From Trinickia caryophylli (lineage in GTDB: Bacteria; Pseudomonadota; Gammaproteobacteria; Burkholderiales; Burkholderiaceae), in contig NZ_CP139970.1 of NCBI RefSeq assembly GCF_034424545.1, forward strand, positions 3,596,001 to 3,660,000: a DNA stretch of 64,000 nucleotides. The letters run 5' to 3'. Numbering within the stretch: the stretch's first letter is position 1; each line of letters opens with the position of its first letter. Positions 35,770 through 43,023 of the stretch are shown piece after piece. Below the pieces are notes generated by a model. The model saw only the letters and a program-made list of their open reading frames with translations, was not told the origin of the DNA and did no database searches. Both the position numbers and the translations under genes were made by a program.

Positions 35770-36927
35770 TCAGAGCTGCCACGCCCTGCGGATACGCTCG
35801 CGCAGGTCCGCGAGACGCGCAGCCGGTTCGTTGGCATAAACGAAGCGCAAATACCGCTCCGCGCCCGGCCCCCAGCCCGCCATCGCCGTGGCGGCCACCT
35901 TGCCGCGCGCGAGCAGCCGGGCAGAGGCGTCCTGCGGCTCCAGGCCGAGCGCGCGCGTGTCGATGAGCAGCGACCAGCCGCCATGCGGGCGCACGATGGG
36001 CAGATCGGCGAGGCTACTCATCAGCACGTCGCGCCGATGCTGCCAGGTGTCGACCGCGGCGCCGACACCATCGTCGGCGGCCGTGAGCGCCGCGGCGGCG
36101 CCCGACATGGCGATGCCGACCTGGCAGACGACGTTCGACAGGCTCGTGAGCCGCACGTCGTTCATGAGTGCGGCGGGCCCCACTATCCAGCCGACGCGCC
36201 AGCCGATCATCCGATACTCCTTCGACACGGCACCCACGGTGACCGTGCGCTCGCGCATACCCGGCAGGGCGGCCGGATGCAGTACCTCCCGGCCGTCGAA
36301 CAGAATGCGCTCCATCGCGGCGTCGTAGACGAGCCATGCGCCGGTGCGTTCGCAATGAGTGGCCACGGCCTGCCATTCCTCGAGCGAGAAAACATGCCCG
36401 GTCGGCATCGACGGCGACATCAACAGCAGTGCCTTCGTGCGGGGGCCGATCGCCGCGCGCAGTTGCTCGAGATCGAGCCGCCAGCCGTCCGCTCCCGCCA
36501 CGAGCGGCGCGAAGCGGCACACCCCGCCGGCAAGACGCACGCGATTGATGAGGCCGGCGTAGGTGGGCGCGGTGAGCACGACTTCGTCGCCGGGTTCGAG
36601 GATCGACAACAGCACGTTGAAGATACCTGCAAGCCCTCCGGCCGAGACGATGCACTCGCTCACCGCGTCGTACCGCGTTCGAGCGGCACGGCCGACGCGC
36701 TCGGCCGCCGCCTGCCGCAACGAGCCGATGCCGAGAAACGGCAGATAACTGTTGGCCGCATCGTCGTCGATTGCTGCGTGGGTGCGGCGCAGGGCGTCCG
36801 CGGGCGGACGAAGATCGGTGTCGAGGTTCTCGAGCCGTAAAATGTCCGGATCGTGCAACGCATCCGCCGCGTTGCCGACCTGGTCCACGCCGATGCCGGG
36901 AATGTTCCTCAACCGGGACACTGTCAT
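35770..36927 (-). CDS. PLP-dependent aminotransferase, class I/II
   Basis: This 385-residue fold-type I aminotransferase has the cofactor lysine K236 in GAVSKEYRMIGWRVGW and D202 in YDAAMERI to pair with the pyridine nitrogen. The usual NPTG loop reads MPTG (PSMPTGHVFS), so the first Asn is replaced. It is divergent from the GntR regulator across only 35 bp, which suggests that the regulator controls it. The substrate is unknown; aspartate-like or aromatic amino acids are usual for this group. GGAGG precedes the start at 6 bp. Confidence 0.87.
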   Translation of the reverse strand: MTVSRLRNIPGIGVDQVGNAADALHDPDILRLENLDTDLRPPADALRRTHAAIDDDAANSYLPFLGIGSLRQAAAERVGRAARTRYDAVSECIVSAGGLAGIFNVLLSILEPGDEVVLTAPTYAGLINRVRLAGGVCRFAPLVAGADGWRLDLEQLRAAIGPRTKALLLMSPSMPTGHVFSLEEWQAVATHCERTGAWLVYDAAMERILFDGREVLHPAALPGMRERTVTVGAVSKEYRMIGWRVGWIVGPAALMNDVRLTSLSNVVCQVGIAMSGAAAALTAADDGVGAAVDTWQHRRDVLMSSLADLPIVRPHGGWSLLIDTRALGLEPQDASARLLARGKVAATAMAGWGPGAERYLRFVYANEPAARLADLRERIRRAWQL

Positions 36928-36947
36928 CGCGACCTCCTCCGTCGAGT

Positions 36948-36963
36948 TTTTAATATATTAAAA
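36948..36963. promoter_or_regulatory. 16-bp AT-only palindrome overlapping the gntR start
   Basis: TTTTAATATATTAAAA is a perfect palindrome made only of A and T in a very GC-rich genome. Its last base is the first base of the gntR ATG, and it lies between the divergent aminotransferase and GntR genes. It probably serves as operator and -10 region for both promoters. Confidence 0.65.
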
Positions 36964-37673
36964 TGAAGAAGTCCGCGGATGCAAAGTTTTCCTCGGTTTC
37001 GCTGGCCGAGCGTATTCGCGAACGTATCGCGAGCGGCGAGTGGCCGCCGGGCACGCAGCTGAGGCAGGATCGCCTCGCCGAGGCGTTCGGCACGAGTCAC
37101 ATTCCCGTGCGCGAGGCGTTCGTGCAATTGCAGGCGAGCGGCTTCGTCACGATCGTTCCGAACCGCGGCGCGTTCGTTTCCGCGATGACGGCCGCCGAGG
37201 CCGAGGAGTTGCAGGCCATGCGCGTGGCGCTGGAGCTGCTGGCGCTGGATGCGGCCATCGACGCATTCGGCCCGGAGCACGAGCGGCGCGCGCGGGAAGT
37301 GCTGGCGAGCGACAAGAAGGCCCGCCAAGTGGATGAATGGTCGCGTGACAACTGGGCGTTTCACCGGGCCATCTACGAGGCCGGCGGCCAGCGGCATTTG
37401 CTCGAGACGCTCGAAGGCATCTGGTTGAAGGCCGACCGGTACTTGCGGCTCGTCTGGCAGTTGCGCCGGTATCAGGGCGCATCGTTCGCCGAACATGCGG
37501 CCATTCTCGAAGCGGTGGCCGCGCGCGATCGCCGGCTCGCCAAACGTCTCACGAAGGCACACATCGTCGCGGCCGGCGCCGTAATGCACGAAGCGCTGCG
37601 CAGTCTGCCGCAGCGGCACGCCCATGACGACGGGAGCGTTGCCGCTGCTCAAAAGAAAAGCGGCGCCTCCTGA
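36963..37673 (+). CDS. GntR-family transcriptional regulator, FadR/FCD type
   Basis: This 236-residue regulator has an N-terminal winged helix (about 10-75, ASGEWPPGTQLRQDRLAEAF, HIPVREAFVQLQ) and a helical FCD effector domain (about 90-215) with the metal-ligand-like pattern DNWAFHRAIY and FAEHAAIL. It is divergent from the aminotransferase. No Shine-Dalgarno sequence precedes the ATG because an AT palindrome occupies that space, so the mRNA may be leaderless. Its last codons overlap the terminator of the convergent binding-protein gene. Confidence 0.88.
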   Translation: MKKSADAKFSSVSLAERIRERIASGEWPPGTQLRQDRLAEAFGTSHIPVREAFVQLQASGFVTIVPNRGAFVSAMTAAEAEELQAMRVALELLALDAAIDAFGPEHERRAREVLASDKKARQVDEWSRDNWAFHRAIYEAGGQRHLLETLEGIWLKADRYLRLVWQLRRYQGASFAEHAAILEAVAARDRRLAKRLTKAHIVAAGAVMHEALRSLPQRHAHDDGSVAAAQKKSGAS

Positions 37674-37685
37674 ACGGGGCGCCGC
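37651..37685 (-). terminator. Rho-independent terminator of the LivK-type gene, inside the gntR 3' end
   Basis: On the minus strand a perfect 8-bp stem (GCGGCGCC / GGCGCCGC, 10-nt loop) is followed by TTTTCTTTT. It lies 47 bp after the binding-protein stop. The stem and T tract are also the last codons of gntR (QKKSGAS), so both functions share the same bases. Confidence 0.8.
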
Positions 37686-37731
37686 GAGTGCGGGGGAGAG
37701 GCGGGCGCGAGCCGCAGCCTCTAGCCCGGAA

Positions 37732-38880
37732 TCACAACCCCTTCATCGTGTTGACGGCCGTCCATTTCCCGCCTTTGACCTGATAGACGGTGGACGAGCC
37801 TTCCTTGAGCGAGCCATCCGGGTTGAAAGCGATATGGCCCGTGATGCCGTCGAAGGCGATGGTCTTCAACTTCGGACGATAATCGGCAGGCTTGGTCGAG
37901 TTCGCGGCCTGCATGGCCTTGATGGCGGTCCAGGCCGCGTCATAGCCGAACGGCGCGTACGAGGCGGCGTCCGCATTGAACTTCTTCTTGAACTTCTCGG
38001 CGAAGCCTTTACCGACCGGCGTGCTGTCGAGCGGCCGCCCGTACTCCCAGGCCATCGCGCCGTCGGCGGCATCGCCGGCGAGCTTGACGAACTCGGCGTC
38101 CATTACGCCGCCTCCGCCCACGAACTGCGCGTTGATGCCCAACTGGCGCATCTGCTTCATGATGCCGGCTGCCTGCGGGTTGAGCGCCGCGACGAAGATG
38201 AGATCGGGGTTGAGGCCCTTGAGCTTCGTGAGCTGCGTCTTGAAGTCGGTCGCCTGGTTCGTCGTATATTCGCGCCCGATGATATTGCCGCCCGCGGCTT
38301 TCACGGCTTTTTCGAACTCGTCGGCTTCGCCCTGGCCGAAGGCGGTCCGATCGTCGATGATCGCGATGCGCTTGGCCTTCGTCGTCTTCACCGCATAGGT
38401 GCCCGCCGTCCCGGCGTTTTGCGCGTCGCTCGAGATGACCATGAAGATGTTTTCATAGCCCCGGCCGGTGATCTTCGGATTCGTGGCGGCCGGGTCGATA
38501 TCGGGAATGCCGGCTCGCTGATAGATCTCGGAGGCCGGAATCGTCGTGCCCGAATTGAAGTGACCGACGATGACGTTCACACCTTCGTCGACAAGCTTTT
38601 GCGCAACGGCACTACCGGTTTTCGGGTCGGCCTGGTCGTCCTCGGCCACGAGTTGAAGCTTGGCAGGCTGCCCGTTGATCTTGATGCCTTGCGCCATGGC
38701 ATCGTCGAGCGCCATTTGCACGCCGTATTGGAGATCCTTGCCGTAGTTCGCATTCGGTCCGGTGAGCGGCGCGGCGAAGCCGACTTTGACGACGACATCC
38801 GCGGAAGCGGAAAACGGGATGACGGAGAAAAGCGTCCCCAGTGCAACGGCAACGGGGGTAATCGTCTTCGTGAAACGCAT
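37732..38880 (-). CDS. Branched-chain amino-acid ABC transporter substrate-binding protein (LivK type), orphan
   Basis: This 382-residue periplasmic protein has a signal peptide (about 1-27, cut after SASA) and the two-lobed leucine/isoleucine/valine-binding fold (KVGFAAPLTGPNANYGKDLQ, ATNPKITGRGYENIF). It delivers branched-chain or related amino acids to a Liv permease. No livH, livM, livG or livF follows: a terminator comes straight after it. It must therefore use a transporter encoded elsewhere. The start is fixed by AAAGGA six bases upstream. Confidence 0.92.
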   Translation of the reverse strand: MRFTKTITPVAVALGTLFSVIPFSASADVVVKVGFAAPLTGPNANYGKDLQYGVQMALDDAMAQGIKINGQPAKLQLVAEDDQADPKTGSAVAQKLVDEGVNVIVGHFNSGTTIPASEIYQRAGIPDIDPAATNPKITGRGYENIFMVISSDAQNAGTAGTYAVKTTKAKRIAIIDDRTAFGQGEADEFEKAVKAAGGNIIGREYTTNQATDFKTQLTKLKGLNPDLIFVAALNPQAAGIMKQMRQLGINAQFVGGGGVMDAEFVKLAGDAADGAMAWEYGRPLDSTPVGKGFAEKFKKKFNADAASYAPFGYDAAWTAIKAMQAANSTKPADYRPKLKTIAFDGITGHIAFNPDGSLKEGSSTVYQVKGGKWTAVNTMKGL

Positions 38881-39371
38881 GTTCTTTCCTTTATTCGGCA
38901 AACATGGTGAAAACGGCAGTGGCGTGCATGCCGGCGCCGATACAGGCGCGAGCGAATCGAGAGCGAATCGAGAGCGAAGCGCGGGCGGCGGCCGGTGCAC
39001 GGCTCTTTTCGATGAAGCGGGCGTGTGGCGAAGTCCTCCTGGCATTCGTAGTATTGATCGGCAGCCGCCTTCGGTCATGCGATACGGCGTGCCACTCGAG
39101 GCGAATATAGAAAGCCAATAACGGATCGTCTTGACGGTTCGACTCGCTCGCCATGCGCATTTCGGCATAGAGAAAAAACGCGGGCAATCAGGGCAAACAC
39201 GCCGCTCGCCCGCGCTTTGGACGCGCTGCCGGCGAGCCCGCGTGCGCCGCTCGCACGCGAAAACGAGCAAACCGATCGCGCCGTGCACTGCCGTCGCCGG
39301 TGGCAACACATCGAAGTCAAGGGCCTGGTACCGGTGCCACCGGCGCGCCTCGCAGCGGAGGCGGCGTGCTT
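38881..39371. other. 491-bp intergenic region before the LivK-type gene
   Basis: I see no gene. It holds the promoter of the LivK-type gene and the end of the cupredoxin transcript. The only structure I note is an 11-bp tandem repeat, listed separately, and a CCGGTGCCACCGG hairpin near 39330 without a T run. Confidence 0.6.
38951..38980. repeat. 11-bp tandem repeat AGCGAATCGAG, 2.7 copies
   Basis: Two exact copies and a partial third lie 70-100 bp upstream of the LivK-type gene. Here the unit is not a multiple of three and the array is non-coding. Confidence 0.8.
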
Positions 39372-39848
39372 CTACCTCAATGTCACACGCTTGAACATCC
39401 CGGCCTGATAGTGGCCCGGCACGTTGCACGCGAACACGAGCCGGGGGTCGCGTACGTCGGCAAAGCGCCAGATGAGCGTTTTCGTTTCGCCCGGCGCGAG
39501 GCTGACGACGTTCGGGTCGTCGTGCTGCATGCCCGGCATCGCCATCATCTCTTGCTGATGGGCTGCTTGCCCGGCCTCGTCGGCCACACCGAACTCGTGC
39601 GGCGCCGATCCGGTGTTCCTGACGACGAACGCGACGACATCGCCGCGGCGGATATCGTCGCTGTCGAAGACGAGTTGCATCTGGTCGTTGGCTTGCACGT
39701 GAATTGTCCGGGTGACCGCGCGTGCGTCGGCCGTGCTGCCGAACGGGAAGCGATGGCCGGCGTCCGCCTGCGCGGTCGGCGTGGCGAGGGCGGCGGAGAG
39801 GGCGAGGGCGAGCGCGGCGAGCGTCGCCGCGGATTGGAGGGATTTCAT
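39372..39848 (-). CDS. Exported cupredoxin (plastocyanin/azurin-like blue copper protein)
   Basis: This 158-residue protein has a Sec signal peptide (about 1-29) and one cupredoxin domain with a complete type 1 copper site: H84 in APHEFGV and C141, H146, M151 in FACNVPGHYQAGMF. A Met/His-rich loop (QQEMMAMPGMQHDD, 98-111) may bind more copper. It probably carries electrons or stores Cu in the periplasm. The start is decided by GGAA six bases upstream and by the signal peptide. It lies downstream of a CopL-like gene on the same strand. Confidence 0.88.
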   Translation of the reverse strand: MKSLQSAATLAALALALSAALATPTAQADAGHRFPFGSTADARAVTRTIHVQANDQMQLVFDSDDIRRGDVVAFVVRNTGSAPHEFGVADEAGQAAHQQEMMAMPGMQHDDPNVVSLAPGETKTLIWRFADVRDPRLVFACNVPGHYQAGMFKRVTLR

Positions 39849-40009
39849 CGTCGATTCCGAATATGTGAGTTCACAGGGGGAGCAGTGGGCGCTCGATTTG
39901 CGCCGCTCCGACAGTCGATGCGCAGCGGGCATGGCGGCATAGGGCCGCGGCGCGATGCCGCAGCCCTATGCCGGAATAGCGGCTGGGCGGGTACTGCGCG
40001 AGGGGAGGT

Positions 40010-40360
40010 TCAGGTGCGGCGCGGAGGGCGCAGGGGCGGCGCGGCGGACGTGCCGAGCGCCAACGTGGCGGTGTGCGCCCGCCGGACATGGCCGAGCGAG
40101 GCGAGCGCGGGTTCGCCGTTGCGGCCGGCCGCGCCTGCGCTGGCGCAGGCCGCGCCGCACGCGGCATCGGTCATGCAGGCGGCACGGGAGGCATGCCCCG
40201 GCGAGTGCGTTGCGCTCGATGCTTGGACGGCGCGCTCGTTCGTTGCCATACCCGTGCGAGGCGCACAGGACGCGTGCGCCGGGGCCTCGCCGTGGGCGAA
40301 GGCAGGGCGCACCGCGAATGCGAGCAACAACACGAGAGCGAAGCGGACAAGCGCGTTCAT
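40010..40360 (-). CDS. Exported Cys/His-containing protein, CopL/DUF2946-like
   Basis: This 116-residue protein has a clear signal peptide (MNALVRFALVLLLAFAV, cut after AFA) and a periplasmic part beginning HGEAPAHASC with further cysteines (ACMTDAACGAACAS). The ending APPLRPPRR resembles copper-responsive CopL/DUF2946 proteins, which end in a similar Pro-rich motif. Copper binding is therefore likely but unproven. It lies 160 bp before the cupredoxin gene on the same strand, a probable small copper-handling operon. Confidence 0.6.
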   Translation of the reverse strand: MNALVRFALVLLLAFAVRPAFAHGEAPAHASCAPRTGMATNERAVQASSATHSPGHASRAACMTDAACGAACASAGAAGRNGEPALASLGHVRRAHTATLALGTSAAPPLRPPRRT

Positions 40361-40422
40361 GGCCGCGAGTATAGGGCCCGCGGCGCCGGCCGCGCAATGC
40401 GCGAGCGTACGTCCGTACGTCG

Positions 40423-41277
40423 TCAGGCAGCATCGACGAACCAGGCGCCGAGCCATTCGCTGGGCCGCGCGATGTCGTCCTGAGCGGCGACGAGTTCCAG
40501 CTCGTAGCGGCCGGCTTCATAGGTGGCCTTGAGCACGGCATGCACGGCGGCCACGGTGTGCTCGAGCGCCGTGCGTACGTTGTCGCCGAGCAGCCGCCGG
40601 GCGACGAACACGGCGCTCGTGAGTTCGGCCACGCCGACCGGCTGGCGCGCGAACGGATAGCGCGGGTGCTGAGTCATCCAGGCCTCGCTTTGCGTCACGG
40701 CGAGCAGATTGATGCGATCGGCCGGGCTGTTGCGGTCGCGCAACTGCTTGACGAGGACGACCTGCGGGCCTCGGCGGATAATGTCGCGGCACGCGGCCAC
40801 TGCTTCGTCGACGGTGTCGACCGTTCTGCCGGCGAGTTTTTGCAGTGCGTCGTGCGTCGGCGCGAGGCCATCCGCGTACTCCGGAATCGTCTGGAGCAGG
40901 TAGTCGTCGACGTTCGCGCCGGCACCGGCGCCGATGACGGGCGTGGCGAAATGCCATGCGTGCGGGTTGGTCGCCTTGACGGTGCGTACGATCTCGACGA
41001 CGGCGCGCACCTGGTCGGTCGAACTGAGGTAGCCGGACAGCACCGCGTCGCAGCGACGCAACATGCCGATTGTGCCGATGCCGTCCACGAGTTCCGTCAT
41101 CTGCTCTGCGTCGATGGCGCTGCCGGCCCAGTGACCGTACTGCATATGGTTCGAAAACTGCATCGTCTCGAGCGGCCAGACGTTCACCCCGAGGCGCTGC
41201 ATCGGAAATGCGGCGGCGCTGTTGCCTGCATGGCCGAAGACGACGTGCGGCTGGATGCTGAGAACGTTCTTCATCAT
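40423..41277 (-). CDS. PdxY-like protein of the ribokinase superfamily with altered active site
   Basis: This 284-residue protein aligns along its whole length with pyridoxal kinase PdxY ([38 protein letters not shown]), which phosphorylates pyridoxal. Key sites differ. The family DPVMG…GC motif reads TPVIGAGAG (112-120) with several residues missing, and the GVGDLTS motif that holds the catalytic aspartate reads GVAELTS (215-221, Asp to Glu). It may be inactive as a kinase or changed in role. ATG 41274 is an alternative start. The frame itself is intact, so it is not an obvious pseudogene. Confidence 0.85.
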   Translation of the reverse strand: MMKNVLSIQPHVVFGHAGNSAAAFPMQRLGVNVWPLETMQFSNHMQYGHWAGSAIDAEQMTELVDGIGTIGMLRRCDAVLSGYLSSTDQVRAVVEIVRTVKATNPHAWHFATPVIGAGAGANVDDYLLQTIPEYADGLAPTHDALQKLAGRTVDTVDEAVAACRDIIRRGPQVVLVKQLRDRNSPADRINLLAVTQSEAWMTQHPRYPFARQPVGVAELTSAVFVARRLLGDNVRTALEHTVAAVHAVLKATYEAGRYELELVAAQDDIARPSEWLGAWFVDAA

Positions 41278-41451
41278 GGCTTCGCTTCGCGCGTCGGGCG
41301 CGCGGTTCGAGGTCGACCGGGGCGGGCTGGCTGCCTCGCAGCAGCGTTTGCGCGGCGAGCGGCTTCCGATCTGAAACACGATACATGAGTTGCTGCGTCG
41401 CGTCATCGTTTCCAGGCCCCTTGGTCGCACCTCGTGGTTGCGCCCGTGGCC

Positions 41452-41486
41452 GGCCGCGCAGCCCGGCGCGCCGGGGCTGCGCGGCC
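41452..41486. repeat. Near-perfect 35-bp GC-rich palindrome
   Basis: The left 17 bases (41452-41468) are the exact reverse complement of the right 18 bases (41469-41486) apart from one extra G. No T tract follows on either strand, so it is not a normal terminator. It could extrude as a cruciform, pause polymerase or bind a dimeric protein. Confidence 0.8.
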
Positions 41487-41579
41487 GCCGCGGCAGGGGT
41501 GCGCGCGTGCCGCGGGTATGCCAGGGTGGGTTTGGCGCAACGCGCGGCCTGCCGTCCGGGCGCCTTGGTCACGCCGCGC

Positions 41580-41588
41580 TGCTACAAT
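41580..41588 (+). promoter_or_regulatory. Extended -10 promoter element before hpnI
   Basis: TGCTACAAT fits the extended -10 consensus TGnTATAAT. A good -35 is lacking at 17 bp, as is common with extended -10 promoters. It would start an RNA with a leader of about 140 nt before the hpnI GTG. Confidence 0.5.
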
Positions 41589-41735
41589 TGCCGGTTCGCG
41601 AACCCCTCCCTGCACACATTGCGCGCCGCTCAGCGGGCCGGCAAGAGCAGACAGAAAGGGGAAGGCGAGCAGGATAGGGGAAAGATTCGAGATGAGATGG
41701 GAGCCACCAACCTTGGCCGCTAGCGAATTTTCATC

Positions 41736-42968
41736 GTGTTGCAGCGCGGCGTGGGCGGCCATGCCGCGCCCGCCGGTTCGGGGGCACCGACCGTGACGAC
41801 TGCGCTCGTCTCCGATTGGGTGCTCGTGTTGCTCTGCTGCATCGCAGCCGGGTACGCGCTCGCGGCCGCGCTCGCAATGCGCCCGGCTTCGTCGCGCCGG
41901 CATGAGCGCTGCGCAGGCCCCACCCTCTCACCCGTAAGCGTGCTCAAGCCGCTATGCGGCGCGGAGCCGCGTCTCTTCGAAAACCTCGCCACGTTTTGCA
42001 ATCAGACGCATCCGCATTATCAACTGCTCTTCGGCGTGTCGTCGCCGAGCGATCCGGCCATCGCGGTCGTGCAGCGCCTCCAGGAGGCTTATCCGCGGCA
42101 CGACATCGCGCTCGTCGTCGATCCGCTCGTGCATGGGCAAAACCTCAAGGTCAGCAATCTCATCAATCTGGCGGCGCAGGCGCGGCACGATCTGATCGTG
42201 ATTGCCGATAGCGACATCGCCGTGCAGCCCGATTACCTCGAAGCGGTGACGGCACCGCTTGCCGACCCGAAGGTCGGCATCGTCACCTGCCTCTACCACG
42301 CGCGCAGCATCGGCGGATTCTGGACGCGAGTCGGAGCGCTCTTCGTCAACGAATGGTTCGCGCCGTCCGTTTATATAGCGCATGCCGGCGGCTCGCGCCG
42401 GTTCGGCTTCGGCGCGACGCTCGCGTTGCGGATGTCCACGCTGGCCGCCATGGGTGGCTTCAACGCGCTCAAGGACTGCCTCGCCGACGACTACTGGCTC
42501 GCCGAGCATACGCGCCAGCGCGGGCTCGTGACCGTGCTCTCGGACGTCGTCGTGGCCACTGACGTCATCGAGCCCGATCTTGCCTCGTTGTGGCTGCGCG
42601 AGACGCGCTGGCTGCGCACGATCCGCTCGATCAACCCGCTCGGTTTCGCGTTTCTGTTCGTCACGTTCACCGCGCCGTGGCTGCTGCTTTCAGCGCTGCT
42701 CGCGGCCGCGCCGTTCGGCCACGCCGGCGGGGCACGCGAAGCGGCGCTCGTGGCCGCGACGGCGATCGGGTTCGCGGCCCGGCTCGCCATCCACGTACGC
42801 GGCTCGCTCGGCGCGCGCGCGTTCTGGCGCGACCTGCCGCTCGTGCCGCTGCGCGACGCGTTGCTCGCGCTGCAGTGGCTCGCCGCGGCCTTCGGCTCGC
42901 ACGTGATCTGGCGCGGGGCGCGCATGCCCGTCGTCACGCAGGCGGTGGAGGGCCCCGATGGCTCTTGA
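41736..42968 (+). CDS. hpnI: Hopanoid biosynthesis glycosyltransferase HpnI
   Basis: This 410-residue inner-membrane GT2-type glycosyltransferase has an N-terminal helix, catalytic domain with VIADSDIAV (DxD-like) and LADDYWL, the RETRWLRT motif (QxxRW type), and C-terminal helices. HpnI transfers N-acetylglucosamine to bacteriohopanetetrol. The start is GTG, either this one or GTG 41793. The gene overlaps the open frame of hpnJ only slightly and heads the hpnIJKL operon. The squalene-hopene cyclase and hpnH/hpnG genes are not in the window. Confidence 0.92.
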   Translation: MLQRGVGGHAAPAGSGAPTVTTALVSDWVLVLLCCIAAGYALAAALAMRPASSRRHERCAGPTLSPVSVLKPLCGAEPRLFENLATFCNQTHPHYQLLFGVSSPSDPAIAVVQRLQEAYPRHDIALVVDPLVHGQNLKVSNLINLAAQARHDLIVIADSDIAVQPDYLEAVTAPLADPKVGIVTCLYHARSIGGFWTRVGALFVNEWFAPSVYIAHAGGSRRFGFGATLALRMSTLAAMGGFNALKDCLADDYWLAEHTRQRGLVTVLSDVVVATDVIEPDLASLWLRETRWLRTIRSINPLGFAFLFVTFTAPWLLLSALLAAAPFGHAGGAREAALVAATAIGFAARLAIHVRGSLGARAFWRDLPLVPLRDALLALQWLAAAFGSHVIWRGARMPVVTQAVEGPDGS

Positions 42969-43023
42969 CCGCCTCCATTCCAACCATCAGTACCCCGTAT
43001 CTCCACAGGATGCCGGAGCATTC

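Larger units (their letters stand above)
41278..41735. other. 458-bp divergent region between the pdxY-like gene and hpnI
   Basis: I see no gene. It contains a near-perfect 35-bp GC palindrome and an extended -10 promoter for the hopanoid operon, both listed separately. The rest is GC-rich on the left and less so after 41640. Confidence 0.6.
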
